Source: Tetraselmis striata
Taxonomy: Eukaryota > Chlorophyta > Chlorodendrophyceae > Chlorodendrales > Chlorodendraceae
Reading direction: 5' to 3'
Assembly (NCBI GenBank): GCA_006384855.1
Contig: VCJN01000931.1
Location: 1-64,000, forward strand
Length of the DNA stretch: 64,000 bases
The notes under the pieces are model-generated. The model ran no database searches and had not been told where the DNA came from. It saw only the letters and a program-made list of their open reading frames with translations. Positions 12,221-23,400 of the stretch are shown in pieces. The position numbers and the translations under genes were made by a program. How positions within the stretch are numbered: the stretch's first letter is position 1; every line of letters starts with the position of its first letter.

Positions 12221-15061
12221 AGCTACACTGATGGTACTGCGTTTAGGGTTCAACTCAAGCAGCACGTGGCGGCGGGGCCCTCAGGCATGCGCAACGAGTA
12301 TCTCCGCTGCTTGGTGGGCGAATACGCCCCGGCGTCCGGGCCCGCGGCAATCCGCGCCATGTCGGAGGTTGCCTCCATGTATCTCCAAGGTCGCCTACCC
12401 GGGTGGTTCAACCGGCTCTTCGCCTCTGCTAGGCTCGTGGCACCTGTCAAGAAGCTAGGTGAGGGGAGGGCCCCGGACGTGCGGCCCGTGGCAGTCGGGG
12501 AGGCGGAGCGGCGCGCAGCGGAGCGGGCAGTGGTTGACAACATGAAGGAGGCATACGTGTCGGTGCTCGCTCCATCTCAGCTCGGCGTTGGCATTCCCGC
12601 GGGCGACTCTGTGCTCATCCACGGCGTCCGGCTCATCGCCGAGAAGCTTGGCCCACGTGCCGTCATCGTCCACACAGACCTTCGCAACGCTTACAACGAA
12701 GCATGGCGCCGCACCACCATCCAGCGCCACATCGATTGCTCTCCACTACACCCTGTCATCCCTGCGCTCCTAGCCTCCCTCTCCACGGACTCGTATCTGG
12801 TCGTGGACGACCGGTCCGCCCCTCTGCGGTCGGAGGACGGCGTGCAACAGGGCGCACCTTTGGCCACGACTTCCTTTTGCGTCGCGATTCACCCCGAGGT
12901 GCAACAGTGTGATACCACGTTGGAGGTCAATGACGGGGCAGCGCGCTTCAACGCCGACGATGGAATTTTGGTGGGCCTTCCGGAGCACGTTTGGCCGGCT
13001 CTTCACGCCTTCCGCACGTCCATCAAGGCGTCCGTGGGGCTTGAGGTGCGCTTCGACAAGATGCAGGCGTACAGCGCAGACATGGAGGCGGCGCGGCGTG
13101 AGGCTCCGGCCGACATCGAGTGGCCAGAGCTAGATGGCCATCACGGCATCGCGGTCCTCAACGTGCCGCTCGGATCGCCAGAGTATGTGCATGCGTACAT
13201 GCGCGGCAAGGCGGAGGAGCTACGAGAGGAGGTGGACGCTAGCCTGAGCAAGCTTCTGTCTGCCAAGCCCAGCCGTCGGTACACCCACGCCTTGCATCAC
13301 CACGCATGGGCCCTGCTCAAGCATTGCATGCAACACAAGGCGGGGTATTGGCTCCGCAATTGTCTTCCGTCCGAGGTGGAGGCCTTTGCGGAGGCGGTGG
13401 ATGCCACCATCCTCGCGGCGGTCGAACGGGTGCTAGGGGTCTCTTTTGATCCCTCCACGTACGGCACCGACACCAATCCGGTGGTCACCGATTTCTTGGC
13501 GGAGCTTCTGCACGACCCCGACCCCATGGCAGCGGAGGTGGCTACCTTGAGCGAGGATGCAGTGGCCAGGGCGCGCAGCAGGCTTCACCTCCCCACTCGA
13601 TTGAAGGGAGCTGGCATCCGCCGCATGGCTGCCGTTCGTGATGCCGCCTTCATCGGCTGCATGAATGCCATCCTCCCAAGGTTCCCGACTAGGAACTCCG
13701 GCACCAACACCCCCACCCCTGGTTTCTTCGACCCACAGCTCGGGTCCGTACTTGGCCGAGGCAGCTTCAACGCAAATTCTTCCGCCCGCCAGTATGACCA
13801 CTTCCTCAACGATGCTCATGGGTCGGACAGCTACGCCGCGGAGATGCGCGAGGCGTGGGGCCGCCTCCAAGCGGCTACTGCTGGCCATCTCGGCGACACA
13901 GATGCACGCCAGATGGAGCGGGAAGTGGAGGCTGCGTCGGGCTCGCAAAAGGACCTGACGGCATTTCTAGACCAGGCCAACAACTCTCGGCTTCGAAATG
14001 AGGTGTGCGCTCTCCCTGCCACATGTAGGGAACGGATCTTGTTCAACCAGCTCGACGCGGCGTCAGGCATGTGGACAGTGGCCATCCCCACCGCGCGGAC
14101 AGCCATGACTCCGCATGAGCTGCGGGAGGTCGCTGCCGGGTACTTCTTTCTGCCTAGCCCATGCTTGGCCCCGGTGGTTGGGTGCCAGATTATTCTGCCC
14201 TCGACGGAGCACAACCCCGTGATTGTTGATCTATACGGCGACGCGCTCATGAACCTCCCGGCGCCTGGAGACGCTCACTGGCGTGTACAGCACGACGCTA
14301 TCGCAGATGCCTTCCGCGATCACTGTGTTCACGACCTAGGTATCGCGGTACGGCGGGAGGTGGATGACTTGTTCCAGCAGGCAGTGCCTCTCGGCAACAC
14401 CGTACCCCGGGATGAACTCAAGGACCTAGTGCCGGACGCAGAGCTCTCCCTTCCGGCGTTCAACGTCGTGACCGGGAGCTATGATCCCCGGAGCTTGAAG
14501 TCCACGCTGCTAGAGTTCAAGACTATGCGGTACGGGGTCAAGTACACTTCAGTGCCCCGGGCCACAGCTGTGGATCGGTTTGAGCGCTCCCTGTTGGGCG
14601 ACATACAACGGGGGTTGGCTGCGCGGGACGCGGCGTGGCACAACACAGAGCCCGGACAGAAGGGTCCTCTTCGAGACATCCTGGATATGTCGGAGTACAC
14701 GGGCATGGTCTTCGGCACAGTGGGTGAGGTGAGCAAGGGGGTGCACCGCACAGTGCGTGGTATCGCATGCTTGGCTGCGGACCGGGGTGCCCTCTCATCG
14801 CGGGGCACTCGGTGCATCACCCGGGCTCACCAGGAGGCCTTGCTCGCAAGAGATTTCCTCGGGGTCCTGAGCTTGGTGGCCGCTCGAGAGCGTGCTCGCT
14901 GCCTCATCAGACGGCGCAGATTCGTCTGCCATCCCGTTGCTGAAGCTGCACAGCACGTCCGAGGATCACCCACACACACACGTGCTCGCGTGGCCCGGAC
15001 TCTGAACCGTGTGCGCATCACTCATCCATCCCGCCTTATGCGGGATGCGGGCCGCTTTTAG
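12221..15061 (+). CDS. Reverse transcriptase of a non-LTR-type retroelement, 5'-truncated
   Basis: One uninterrupted frame opens just after a stop at 12218-12220; the first ATG is 12287 (about 925 residues). RT signatures are in order: GPSGMRNEYLR (fingers), DLRNAYNEAWR (motif A, with the catalytic Asp), GVQQGAPLATTSF (motif B, QG.PL) and FNADDGILVG (motif C, the usual F/YADD). No endonuclease, RNase H or gag-like domain is visible, and the frame begins almost directly at the RT domain, as expected for a 5'-truncated insertion. About 600 residues of unrecognised C-terminal sequence follow. All catalytic Asp residues are kept and there is no internal stop, so the copy looks young or selected. 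The 3' region has TGTAA near 15105, a green-algal-type polyadenylation signal. The exact clade cannot be assigned by eye. Confidence 0.85.
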   Translation, partial: SYTDGTAFRVQLKQHVAAGPSGMRNEYLRCLVGEYAPASGPAAIRAMSEVASMYLQGRLPGWFNRLFASARLVAPVKKLGEGRAPDVRPVAVGEAERRAAERAVVDNMKEAYVSVLAPSQLGVGIPAGDSVLIHGVRLIAEKLGPRAVIVHTDLRNAYNEAWRRTTIQRHIDCSPLHPVIPALLASLSTDSYLVVDDRSAPLRSEDGVQQGAPLATTSFCVAIHPEVQQCDTTLEVNDGAARFNADDGILVGLPEHVWPALHAFRTSIKASVGLEVRFDKMQAYSADMEAARREAPADIEWPELDGHHGIAVLNVPLGSPEYVHAYMRGKAEELREEVDASLSKLLSAKPSRRYTHALHHHAWALLKHCMQHKAGYWLRNCLPSEVEAFAEAVDATILAAVERVLGVSFDPSTYGTDTNPVVTDFLAELLHDPDPMAAEVATLSEDAVARARSRLHLPTRLKGAGIRRMAAVRDAAFIGCMNAILPRFPTRNSGTNTPTPGFFDPQLGSVLGRGSFNANSSARQYDHFLNDAHGSDSYAAEMREAWGRLQAATAGHLGDTDARQMEREVEAASGSQKDLTAFLDQANNSRLRNEVCALPATCRERILFNQLDAASGMWTVAIPTARTAMTPHELREVAAGYFFLPSPCLAPVVGCQIILPSTEHNPVIVDLYGDALMNLPAPGDAHWRVQHDAIADAFRDHCVHDLGIAVRREVDDLFQQAVPLGNTVPRDELKDLVPDAELSLPAFNVVTGSYDPRSLKSTLLEFKTMRYGVKYTSVPRATAVDRFERSLLGDIQRGLAARDAAWHNTEPGQKGPLRDILDMSEYTGMVFGTVGEVSKGVHRTVRGIACLAADRGALSSRGTRCITRAHQEALLARDFLGVLSLVAARERARCLIRRRRFVCHPVAEAAQHVRGSPTHTRARVARTLNRVRITHPSRLMRDAGRF

Positions 15062-16794
15062 GCGGCTTGCTGCGTTGATTTTCTAATTCTGGGGAACTGC
15101 CCTTTTTGTAATTCACACCAGTAGGTCGCTATCTACCGCCGCGCGCGCCGCTCACTTCACGAGCTGCGCCGTGCCGCTTTATATTATTCACATGAGCGTG
15201 CGTGAGCAGCAGAAGGCGATATATATCAGGAAATCACCAAAAAAGGGGACAATCAGAAAGGTCCTCTACAGCGACTCCGAGGTGGAAGCAGTAACATATG
15301 AGAAGACGCCGAACGGGCACGAGCCCACGCATCAGACTTGCCGCTTAATATTAATCTTTAATATTTCAACAATAATATTTCTGTGTGAATTTCTTGAATG
15401 TTGCGTCTAGCTCATGTAATCATCATATTTCAACAATAGCATATGTATTAGTCGCCACATATTTATATTTTAATATTTTTAATTATACGTTTTAGAACCC
15501 CCCCCCCCTCTGTCCCCCCCCCCCCCTCTATTTTAATTATGTTGATCTCACAGTACTTAGTAGAACATGCCCAAAGTTGCATAATAACCACTATTGGCAT
15601 GACTTTTCTTTATGGTTTCAATGCATGGCTGTGTGCAGATTGAATGGTGTTCTCTGCTTGCATAAAATGGGCTAATGAAGAGGGGGTGGGGTACTTTAAT
15701 TTTGGAACCATCCCCATATTACAGTCAACATCATGACAAACCAAAGATACGGTGGCCTATCCACCCCTCCATGTAGTGCTATGATGCTGCTAAGCTGATG
15801 TATGCCTGGCATGGATGTCAAAGACTTTCCGCGTGCGTTCTCTACGTACGTTCTCTACGTGTGTTTTCCGCGTGCGTTATCCACATAACCAACACAGTAT
15901 ATTCACGGCGGCGGTGCGGGGCTGAGCCCCCAGCCGCTGATGCACCGCTCCCAGCCGCAAAGTACTGCTTAAGTACGGGTACGTGAACATTAAGTTGAGG
16001 CCACTTACAAAGTGAATCCCCCCCCCCCCCCCCCTTTGTTTCCCCCTTTGTTATGCCGTCTTAACCCCGGCATCATCTGGAGCAAGCACGAGCCTCATAC
16101 GCCCGGGGTGCGGCGTACCGTCATGAACACTAGCTAGTATTGGAGGTCCGCCCAGAGGCGGGCCTGGCTGCCGCGGACATGTGTGGCTTGCTCCAGGTTA
16201 TTTCGCGCCCCGAGCGCCGTTGGCCTCGGGCCAACGAGAAGCGAAGACGTCCACCTCGGTAAAAGAAAATGCAACCACGCTTATCGCAGACCGGCCAGGG
16301 AACACGCGGGGGGGGGGGGGGGGGGGGGGGGCGGAGGGGGGCAGGTGAGGGTGCAAGACGCCGACGCGAAGGCCGATACTACAAGTATGTTGGGCCTGAA
16401 GATAACATCACATCGTCGGACCTGCCGTGACATTATTAGACGACTCAGATTGTATCCTTTTTTTGGGTGGCGGGTATTCTGGGGACAACAGGGGGGTACT
16501 AATTAGGGGGGGGGCGGGGGGGAGGGGGGGGGGGGGGGCGTAAAACATATAGCACTGTAACATTTTATATTTGGAACTGCCCTAAGGATTATATCATGAT
16601 GTGGTCGCTGCGCGCGCGGCGCCGGCGCGCTGTGGGGGCGCGGGCCGCCTCGCGCGCTGGGGCAAACTATGGTCAACGCATCACCGCCGTCTAGGACCAG
16701 GCACTCCAGACAGGCCAGCAGCCATCCAGGCTGACAACGGAGTGCCCTGCGATTACCGCATACCCCCCCTGTACGCGAGCTGCCCGATAATAAG
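15062..16794. other. Gene-poor stretch with C and G runs
   Basis: No coding region is recognised. It holds AT-rich DNA around 15340-15560, C runs near 15497-15527 and 16018-16034, and G runs near 16310-16330 and 16506-16540. It is the spacer between the retroelement and the DUF7918-like gene. Confidence 0.5.
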
Positions 16795-18378
16795 ATGAGG
16801 TCGGGAAACCTCGAGGTGCAGGTCATAAAGCAGGATGGGACGCCGTTCGGCGAGGTACGGCGGCTTCCCCTGCTGGGCGCAGGCTGTGTGTGATTCCGTA
16901 CCGACAGCGCAGTCACAGCGTCATTCCGCCTGCTGTGAAGAGCTGGCTGCCTATTGGCGACCACTCCGCACCCTCCGAGTACAAACACACCCCAGCACCC
17001 CTTGCTGCCCCCTGCCCACTTGCATCGATCCAGCAGTCTCTCGCTGGCGATTTCGTCTCGCCCGCGGGCGCCCGTGGCTGAACAAGCCAGTTCTCGGCCA
17101 GTTCTCTCAAGGTTTTATTCTAATTGGGTAATCCTTAAATATTAAAATATTCAAATTTTAAAGTATTCTGTCGAGCATTGTGCCGCAGTCTGATGGCTCG
17201 CTGCGCGCGTTTGGTCGCAGGTGCAGTCCCAGGGGCGGTGCTACATAGTGGCGCGTCCGAACGAGACGTTCAGCGTACACATCACCCTGCACGGCGTTCC
17301 CGAGGCGAACCGGCTGTGCCCCGGCCTCGACGCGCACTACTTTGCCACGTGCGAGATCGACGGCCGCTCCGTGGGACACATCACTCAAATGAGAGCCCGG
17401 GCGGCGGCATCTGGCGCCCAGCTGCCCAAGAAGCTGCGCACCGAAGAGTACACGTACGATTGCGACTTCTCCTATACCCTTCTTGGGGTGCGTCGCGACT
17501 GAACCCTCACGCTTCCACCTCTCCCCTTCTGTCGATCTCTTGTCAAACATGAGTTAGAATAAAGTTCGTGCTGCCTGTCTTGCTGCCTTCCACTGTGTGG
17601 CTGCCGCTAAGTCCTATACCCGCCCTCTCCCCCGCCATCTCACACCCTTCCCTCCCTCTCTCTCTCCTCTGTGGCTGTGGGGCCACTGCAGGAAGGCGAG
17701 GCGGTAGAGTACAAGTTTGCGGACGTGGCCGTCGACGAGGCGGCGGCGTGCGTTCAGGAATCTCCCGGCGATGCCAGCCAGGTCGGCACCATCAGCGTGT
17801 CCGTGGACCTGGGCTACGACGAGGGTGGCGAGCAGGCCGGCCGTGTCAACTACGAAGGCGCGCTGCCGCAGGCAGGCGCCGCGTGCGGCAAGGGCGGGAA
17901 GGGCAAGAAGGCGTTCCTGGCGCCCACGCTGTCTACGGCTGCGGGCGCGCGACTGACCGGATCCGAGTATTACTTGTCCGATCGGATCACCCACTTTGTG
18001 CCCAACACCCGCGTGGGCCCCATCGCCGTCACCTACCAGACCGAGAGCGTCCTGCTGCTGCGCCGGATCCTTGACCCCACCGTCCCGGAGCACCTGGCGC
18101 TCACCTCGTATGCCAACTTGCCCGCCGATGACAGCGAGGAGGAGGAGGAGCGCGCCCCCGCCGCCACGCCCGGCAACCCCTCGGTGGCAGGGGTGCCGCT
18201 GTCGCCGTCGACCACAGCGCGCAGTACCGCCGGCGCCAGCACCAGCCTGGCGGCGCAGTTTCAGAGCGCTGCTGGCGGGCAGCCGGTGAAGCAGGAGCGC
18301 GCCCGGAACCTCACCCCCGCGGCCGCCATGCCGGAGGTCATTGACCTCACGGAGGTCATTGACCTCACAGACCTCTGA
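16795..18378 (+). CDS. DUF7918-like protein with tandem SUMO-interaction-like tail
   Basis: Three exons, 16795-16854, 17221-17487 and 17692-18378, join at phase-0 GT-AG introns to give about 337 residues. The N-terminal half (LEVQVIKQDGTPFGE, CYIVARPNETFSVHI, ATCEIDGRSVGHI, and later GTISVSVDLGY) matches the beta-rich DUF7918 pattern familiar from fungal proteins of unknown function. The C-terminal 110 residues are acidic and disordered (DDSEEEEE, Ser/Thr/Ala-rich). The protein ends EVIDLTEVIDLTDL, two adjacent V-I-D-L-T cores of the classical SUMO-interaction motif. This suggests a nuclear or SUMO-linked role, by inference only. It converges with the NOT4 gene. An additional upstream exon cannot be excluded; the start is the first plausible ATG before the domain. 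Confidence 0.7.
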
Positions 18379-20418
18379 ACCCGTCTCTGCGCACCAGCGC
18401 TGGCCCATTGGGCGTATCCTCATCTATGGCTGGCCAGGCAGGTCATGCATGGTGCCCGCGTAAAAATGCGCGCCTCGGGGTTGGCATCCCACGCGCCGAG
18501 GCGGGCCAGCGCGCCTCCAGGGCAGTGTGAGGTGTCCCCTTAGTCACTCGCTAGGATTTGATTGCTCGGATGTCTTTTTCGCTGCTGGACCCCCCTCCCC
18601 CCCCCCCCGGGCCCCGGGCCCCCAGCGCCCTGCCTTCCCCCCATACTATACTACTCCCCAAAGTGTAATCCTATGACTACCACTGCTGCTATCACAGTCG
18701 GCCATATACCTGTTACTATTGTGGTAGACCGCGTGTGCATCGGCCCCAGCTGGCTGGCACGGCCACTGGTGGCCCGGATGAGCGAGCCTCATCCACGTCG
18801 CTGCGAAACCCGCACGCAGCCGACAGCTGCCTCGACAGCGGTTGCTCACCCGCATGCACCGCGGCATCAAGCCTGTCATCACGTCCGAGGCGCCACCTCT
18901 GACAATATTTGAGGCTATTAGCTACCCCCTTTTTTCCTGCAATAGTACAACTTTTATAATAGTCTTGATCATTGTGACTTGTTATTTCATGGTATATTAT
19001 CCCTTTCGTAGGTTGAAGAGTCTCCGGCTGACAATGGGAAAGGGTGAGGCTAGTCCGCTGGAAGATGAATTCCGCGAAAATCCTGAGACCGATTGACCTG
19101 GGGAGACAAGCGCGATAGAGTAGCCGCATACAGCAGCGCGAGATCACCCGTCACGACCTTGACATCGGGACTGCTTGCACACACGTACACAAAACCTTTG
19201 CTACGTTGTACGCTGTGTCATGTGCAACCTCCCCACAAATGCTGCTCCATGTCGCACGTCCCGGCATGAGCCGGGTTGGGAGGCGGAAGCCCATAGCCGG
19301 GAGAGTGTCTGGTTACAGAGAAGTGAGCAGACTCGGAGCGCCCAACGCCTACATGGCTGGCGCGATGCGGTGCCCGCGGCGCGTGCGTAGCGCGGTGCTC
19401 TTACCACTCAGATATGTGCTTGAGTACTAATACGCATACCCTAGCTACATTGTCTGGTGTACAGCAGTGGCAGCAGCACTGGTGTCAACACGCTGTATTG
19501 ATGGACAAATGTGTGGCGCCGATAAATGCTGCATGTGCTGGAAGCGAATGAGAGACGAACGTCGAGCAGCCAGCAGTTTGGTGCATTTGCCCCGGAGGCG
19601 CAACTCCCCAAACACCACCACCTTTGGACTTTCCCTCATGGCACAGCAACACGGTGTGCGAAACAGTGCATGCGCAGTGGCAGTCTCCGCCAGAGTGAGA
19701 AGGCACGCAAGGGGCACTGCGTTTCAGGTTTGTTTGGCTATTGGACAGGTGGGCGGCTCTGGCCGCGGGGGGTGGCTATGGCAGCGGCGCCCGCCCTGGT
19801 CGAGACATACCCCCCCCCCCCCCCCTCCGCCATGGGCTCTCGGCTCCACTGCAGCGGGGGCGCTTTATTCCAAGCCGGGGCATCCCAGCCTGGCGGGACG
19901 GCGCGTTGGCGGTTCCCCCTAAGCTATCGGATCGGGCGCCGCCGCGGCGCGGCGGTCCAGTTGCGCTGCCAGGCCGCTGCCTGATCAGCACCAGGGGGGT
20001 GCGGGATTACCTCCCCTCCCAGCGGCTGCTCTGTGTGCTATCGCCCGATACCGCGTCTATGCCCCGTCCAGCGAACATCGGCTGCTGCGGGCCGCCCCCG
20101 AAGCCGGGCGGCGGCCGCACTGCGCCGCTGCCGGGGCGCGAGAGCTGCTGCCCGGGAGCCGTACCGGCGCGGGAAACAATGGCGGGGTCGAAAAATCCGG
20201 GTGGGAGACCTGGTCCTGCGTGGGGGGGGGGGGGGGGGGGGGGGGCATATCAGCACCCCCAAACATCCCACACGGTACCCAGCAAACCACGGACTGGCAT
20301 GGTACTTAACCCAAGAGGGAGCCAGTCATACGCCTATTCCATAACACTCGCTCAACAGGCGACGGTGCTTGGCCAATTCCATGCAAAATTCGTATGTATA
20401 TCGGCCTGATGTTGCGAT
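18379..20418. other. Convergent intergenic region, no gene recognised
   Basis: This is about 2 kb between the 3' ends of the DUF7918-like gene (+) and the NOT4 gene (-). It holds C/G homopolymers near 18597, 19810 and 20221. A small frame at 18842-19096 (84 residues, one hydrophobic stretch) has no other support. Nothing else is recognised. Confidence 0.5.
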
Positions 20419-23400
20419 TTATTGGTGGCAGCGTGGATGCGGTAGGTGGTTGCGCGCACCGCTCTGCCCGCCTGCGGCGCTCGCCCCCATCTGCAGACGC
20501 TGCAGCAGCGCCATGCCGGGCGGCACGGCGCCCTCGGCCGGGCCGCCGCCAAAGCCCGGCGGCGCACCCTTTACAGCCGCGCCCCCGCCGGCGTTGCCCT
20601 GCCGCAGCAGCTGGAACACGTCCGCGGCTGCGGGGATGCCCTCGCCGGACGCGCCCTGCCTGTGATACGCAGACCGCCCAGGGGCAGGCATGAGGGATCA
20701 GCTCCAGTCCCCATATCATAAACCATCCCAACGGTACGAGAGAAGGGCAGGCAACAGCAGCGCTCAACCTCTTGTATGGTAAAGTGCATAACATGTAAGG
20801 CCATCACATTGCGACTTTGATGGAGTCTCAACGGATGGACCTCCTATGAATCACAGCCTTATGACTTTCAAAGCACTATGAATGTACACCTGAAGTCCCA
20901 ATCCAGGACTGGGGACCATAAACAATTATTGGTTTAAATGACGGAGGTAAACATGAGGTAAACGACCGAATACAACAAAAAAGTAAATAGAGAGTGAGGC
21001 AAATGGCTTAGTCAGAAACAACAAAAGAAAAAAAATGCGGCTACTTGGGGCTGGGCTGGGCTGCACATACCACAATGGGTCAGACACCCCCTCCTTGCTG
21101 TCCTCCTGCGCAAACTGGAAGCGCGACCGCGACCGAGACGACCCGGAGCTGGCCACCGAGTCGGACTGATCCACGGCTGCCGGGCCGCCAGTGCCCCGCG
21201 GCGGACCGCTTCCAGCAGCGGCGCCGCTGGCGCCGCCGCCGCCCACAGAGCCGGCGGCGGGCGGGTTGCGCAGCAGGTAGCGCGCGGAGGGATCGCCCTG
21301 CGAGGCCAGCCCCATGGGGTTGTACGCAGCGGTGGCCAGGCCCGCGTACGCAGGTGGCACGTCGGCCGACCACACGTCAAAGCCCGGCGGCAGCGATGGC
21401 ATCGCATGCCGGCCAGGTGGCTGCCCATTGGCGCCGCTGCCCGTCCGGCCGCTGAGCCCCTCGCCCATCATCTCCAGCCCTTGCAGCGCCTGCGCAAGGC
21501 CAGAGTCCGAGGCGCCGGGCGCGGCTACGGGCGCTTTGCTGGGCGGAGGCAGATCCGCTTTGAGGCTCTCCACGAGGCTGCTGCTCGCCGGGACACAGCA
21601 ACAGGGGGGTCAGAGGGAGGTCCACTCATCCCATAGGCCACGGAAGCAACCCAGCCGGGCATCCATGTGCCAATACATGTATGTGCACCGGACTTTACGT
21701 ACACCACTTGTTCGAGTACTGATGCAGCGCCTGGTCGTATACGTGCAGCGTTACAAGAAAGAGATATGTACGGCAGCAAAATTGCGCGTGCTGTATAGAA
21801 ACCCATGATATGTATCTATTAAAATGATGTTGCAATATGTGTATTTATCATATACAAAAACACTCACTCACATACTGAAAGGGGGGGGGGGGGGGGGCAC
21901 TCACTTGAGGATGTCGTTATCATTGGTGTCGTTGCCGAGGGCTGCAGCGCCTCCCGCAACAGGGCCGGAGAAGCCGGGCGGGGGCCCGCGAAGCGGGCCG
22001 GAGCCAGAGGGCGGGCCGAACCCAGGCGGCGCCCCCTTGCCTGCGACCTTGCCAGAGCCAGGCTTGGGCGCACCAGAGTTCTCTCGGCCCGTCGGTAGCG
22101 TCATCGTCAGCATGCCGCTGTTTGCCTTCAGCTGCGGAGGCGCCTGAAGCCCAACACAAGCGGGGATTTTGAGTGGCGAGAGGCAGCTATGGAGCACACA
22201 AGTGCACAAATAAACAAAAGGACAATGGCCTCAGAACAACACCTATCGTAAATACACTTTGGCTACTTACGCTATACATTGTGTTTGACCCCCTCATGGA
22301 AAAGGGAAACCTGAAGCTATATGAAAATATACATCATGAATGTACGACGGAATCATGGAGGCGATTGTGCAAAGCAATGCATTATCTTTGCGACATGCCG
22401 GCCCAATTCAATAATGTGGGTATTTGAATGGTAAAAGGGGGCTCGCGGGGAGTTGGGGGGGGGGGGGGGGGGGGGTACCTGTGGGCCAGCAGCCGTGAGG
22501 AAGGGCGAGGAGAGGTTGCCGCCGGGCGCAGGCGAGGCCCCGGGAGGGCCAGGCGCCTTGGCACGGCCTGCTGGCGGCTTGGACACCATGACGCCGCCCA
22601 GGGTCTCCATCGACGCCTCCGTGCTGCTGCGACCGTTGAGCATCGCGCCCAGCTCACTCTTGGCTTTGGGCCCGCCGGGCGTCAGATTCAAGCCAGAGCC
22701 AGTCTGCGGCAGCAAAGACATACACGTATGAGAGATGGGTGAGAGGGCGTTGGAGTCAGTACGAGTACAGCACACCTTCTAGCAAGCAGGACGCCCCTTC
22801 CCCGTGCCCTTACTCTGCAGTTACTGAAAGGGGTGGAGGTACTAGCGGTGGTGGTGTTTGCGACAGGGGGCCAGAGGGGTGGGGGGGGTGGGGGGGCACC
22901 TTGAATATGGGGAACTTGCCCGAGCCAGAGGCCTCCTTGACCATCGAGGGCCCGCCAGGAGGCCCCTTGGGGCCGGCACCAAGCTCGGGCCACTCCTCCT
23001 GTGCGGCGGGCTGGGTGGGTGGTGGCGGCGGCGGCTTGCTCGAGTTCCCGGCGGCCGCGACCTGGCCCCAGGAGGGGCCGTCAAAGCCGCCGCTGCCTGC
23101 GGAGGCCATGCCGCTGCCTGCGGAGGCCATGCCGCCGCCGGAGGACTGGCGCCGGTGGCCGCTCACGCCCATGCCCATGCCCGCCCCCACCCCCATCCCC
23201 ATGCTCATACCCATACCAGGCGGCATGCCCATGCCCATGCCGGGCGGCGCTCCCATGCCACGTGGGGGCGGGGGCGGCGGCGGGGAGCCCCAGGCGCCGC
23301 CTAGAAGCAGAGCCATCTATGCGTCAGTTCCAACCTGCCATGCACCTCCCCTGCTCCCCCCTTCTTTAAGCCACAGACTGCAAGCGGGTCAGTGGGGCAG

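Noticed and set aside
13433-14250. Long minus-strand frames within the RT region
   Set aside because: Antisense shadows of the GC-rich RT ORF.
18842-19096. 84-residue frame with a hydrophobic helix
   Set aside because: Composition and position (intergenic, no splice partners, no homology recalled) do not separate it from chance.
19741-20409. 222-residue plus-strand frame
   Set aside because: Gly/Pro/Arg-rich, driven by GC content and a poly(G) run; no motif and no splice support.
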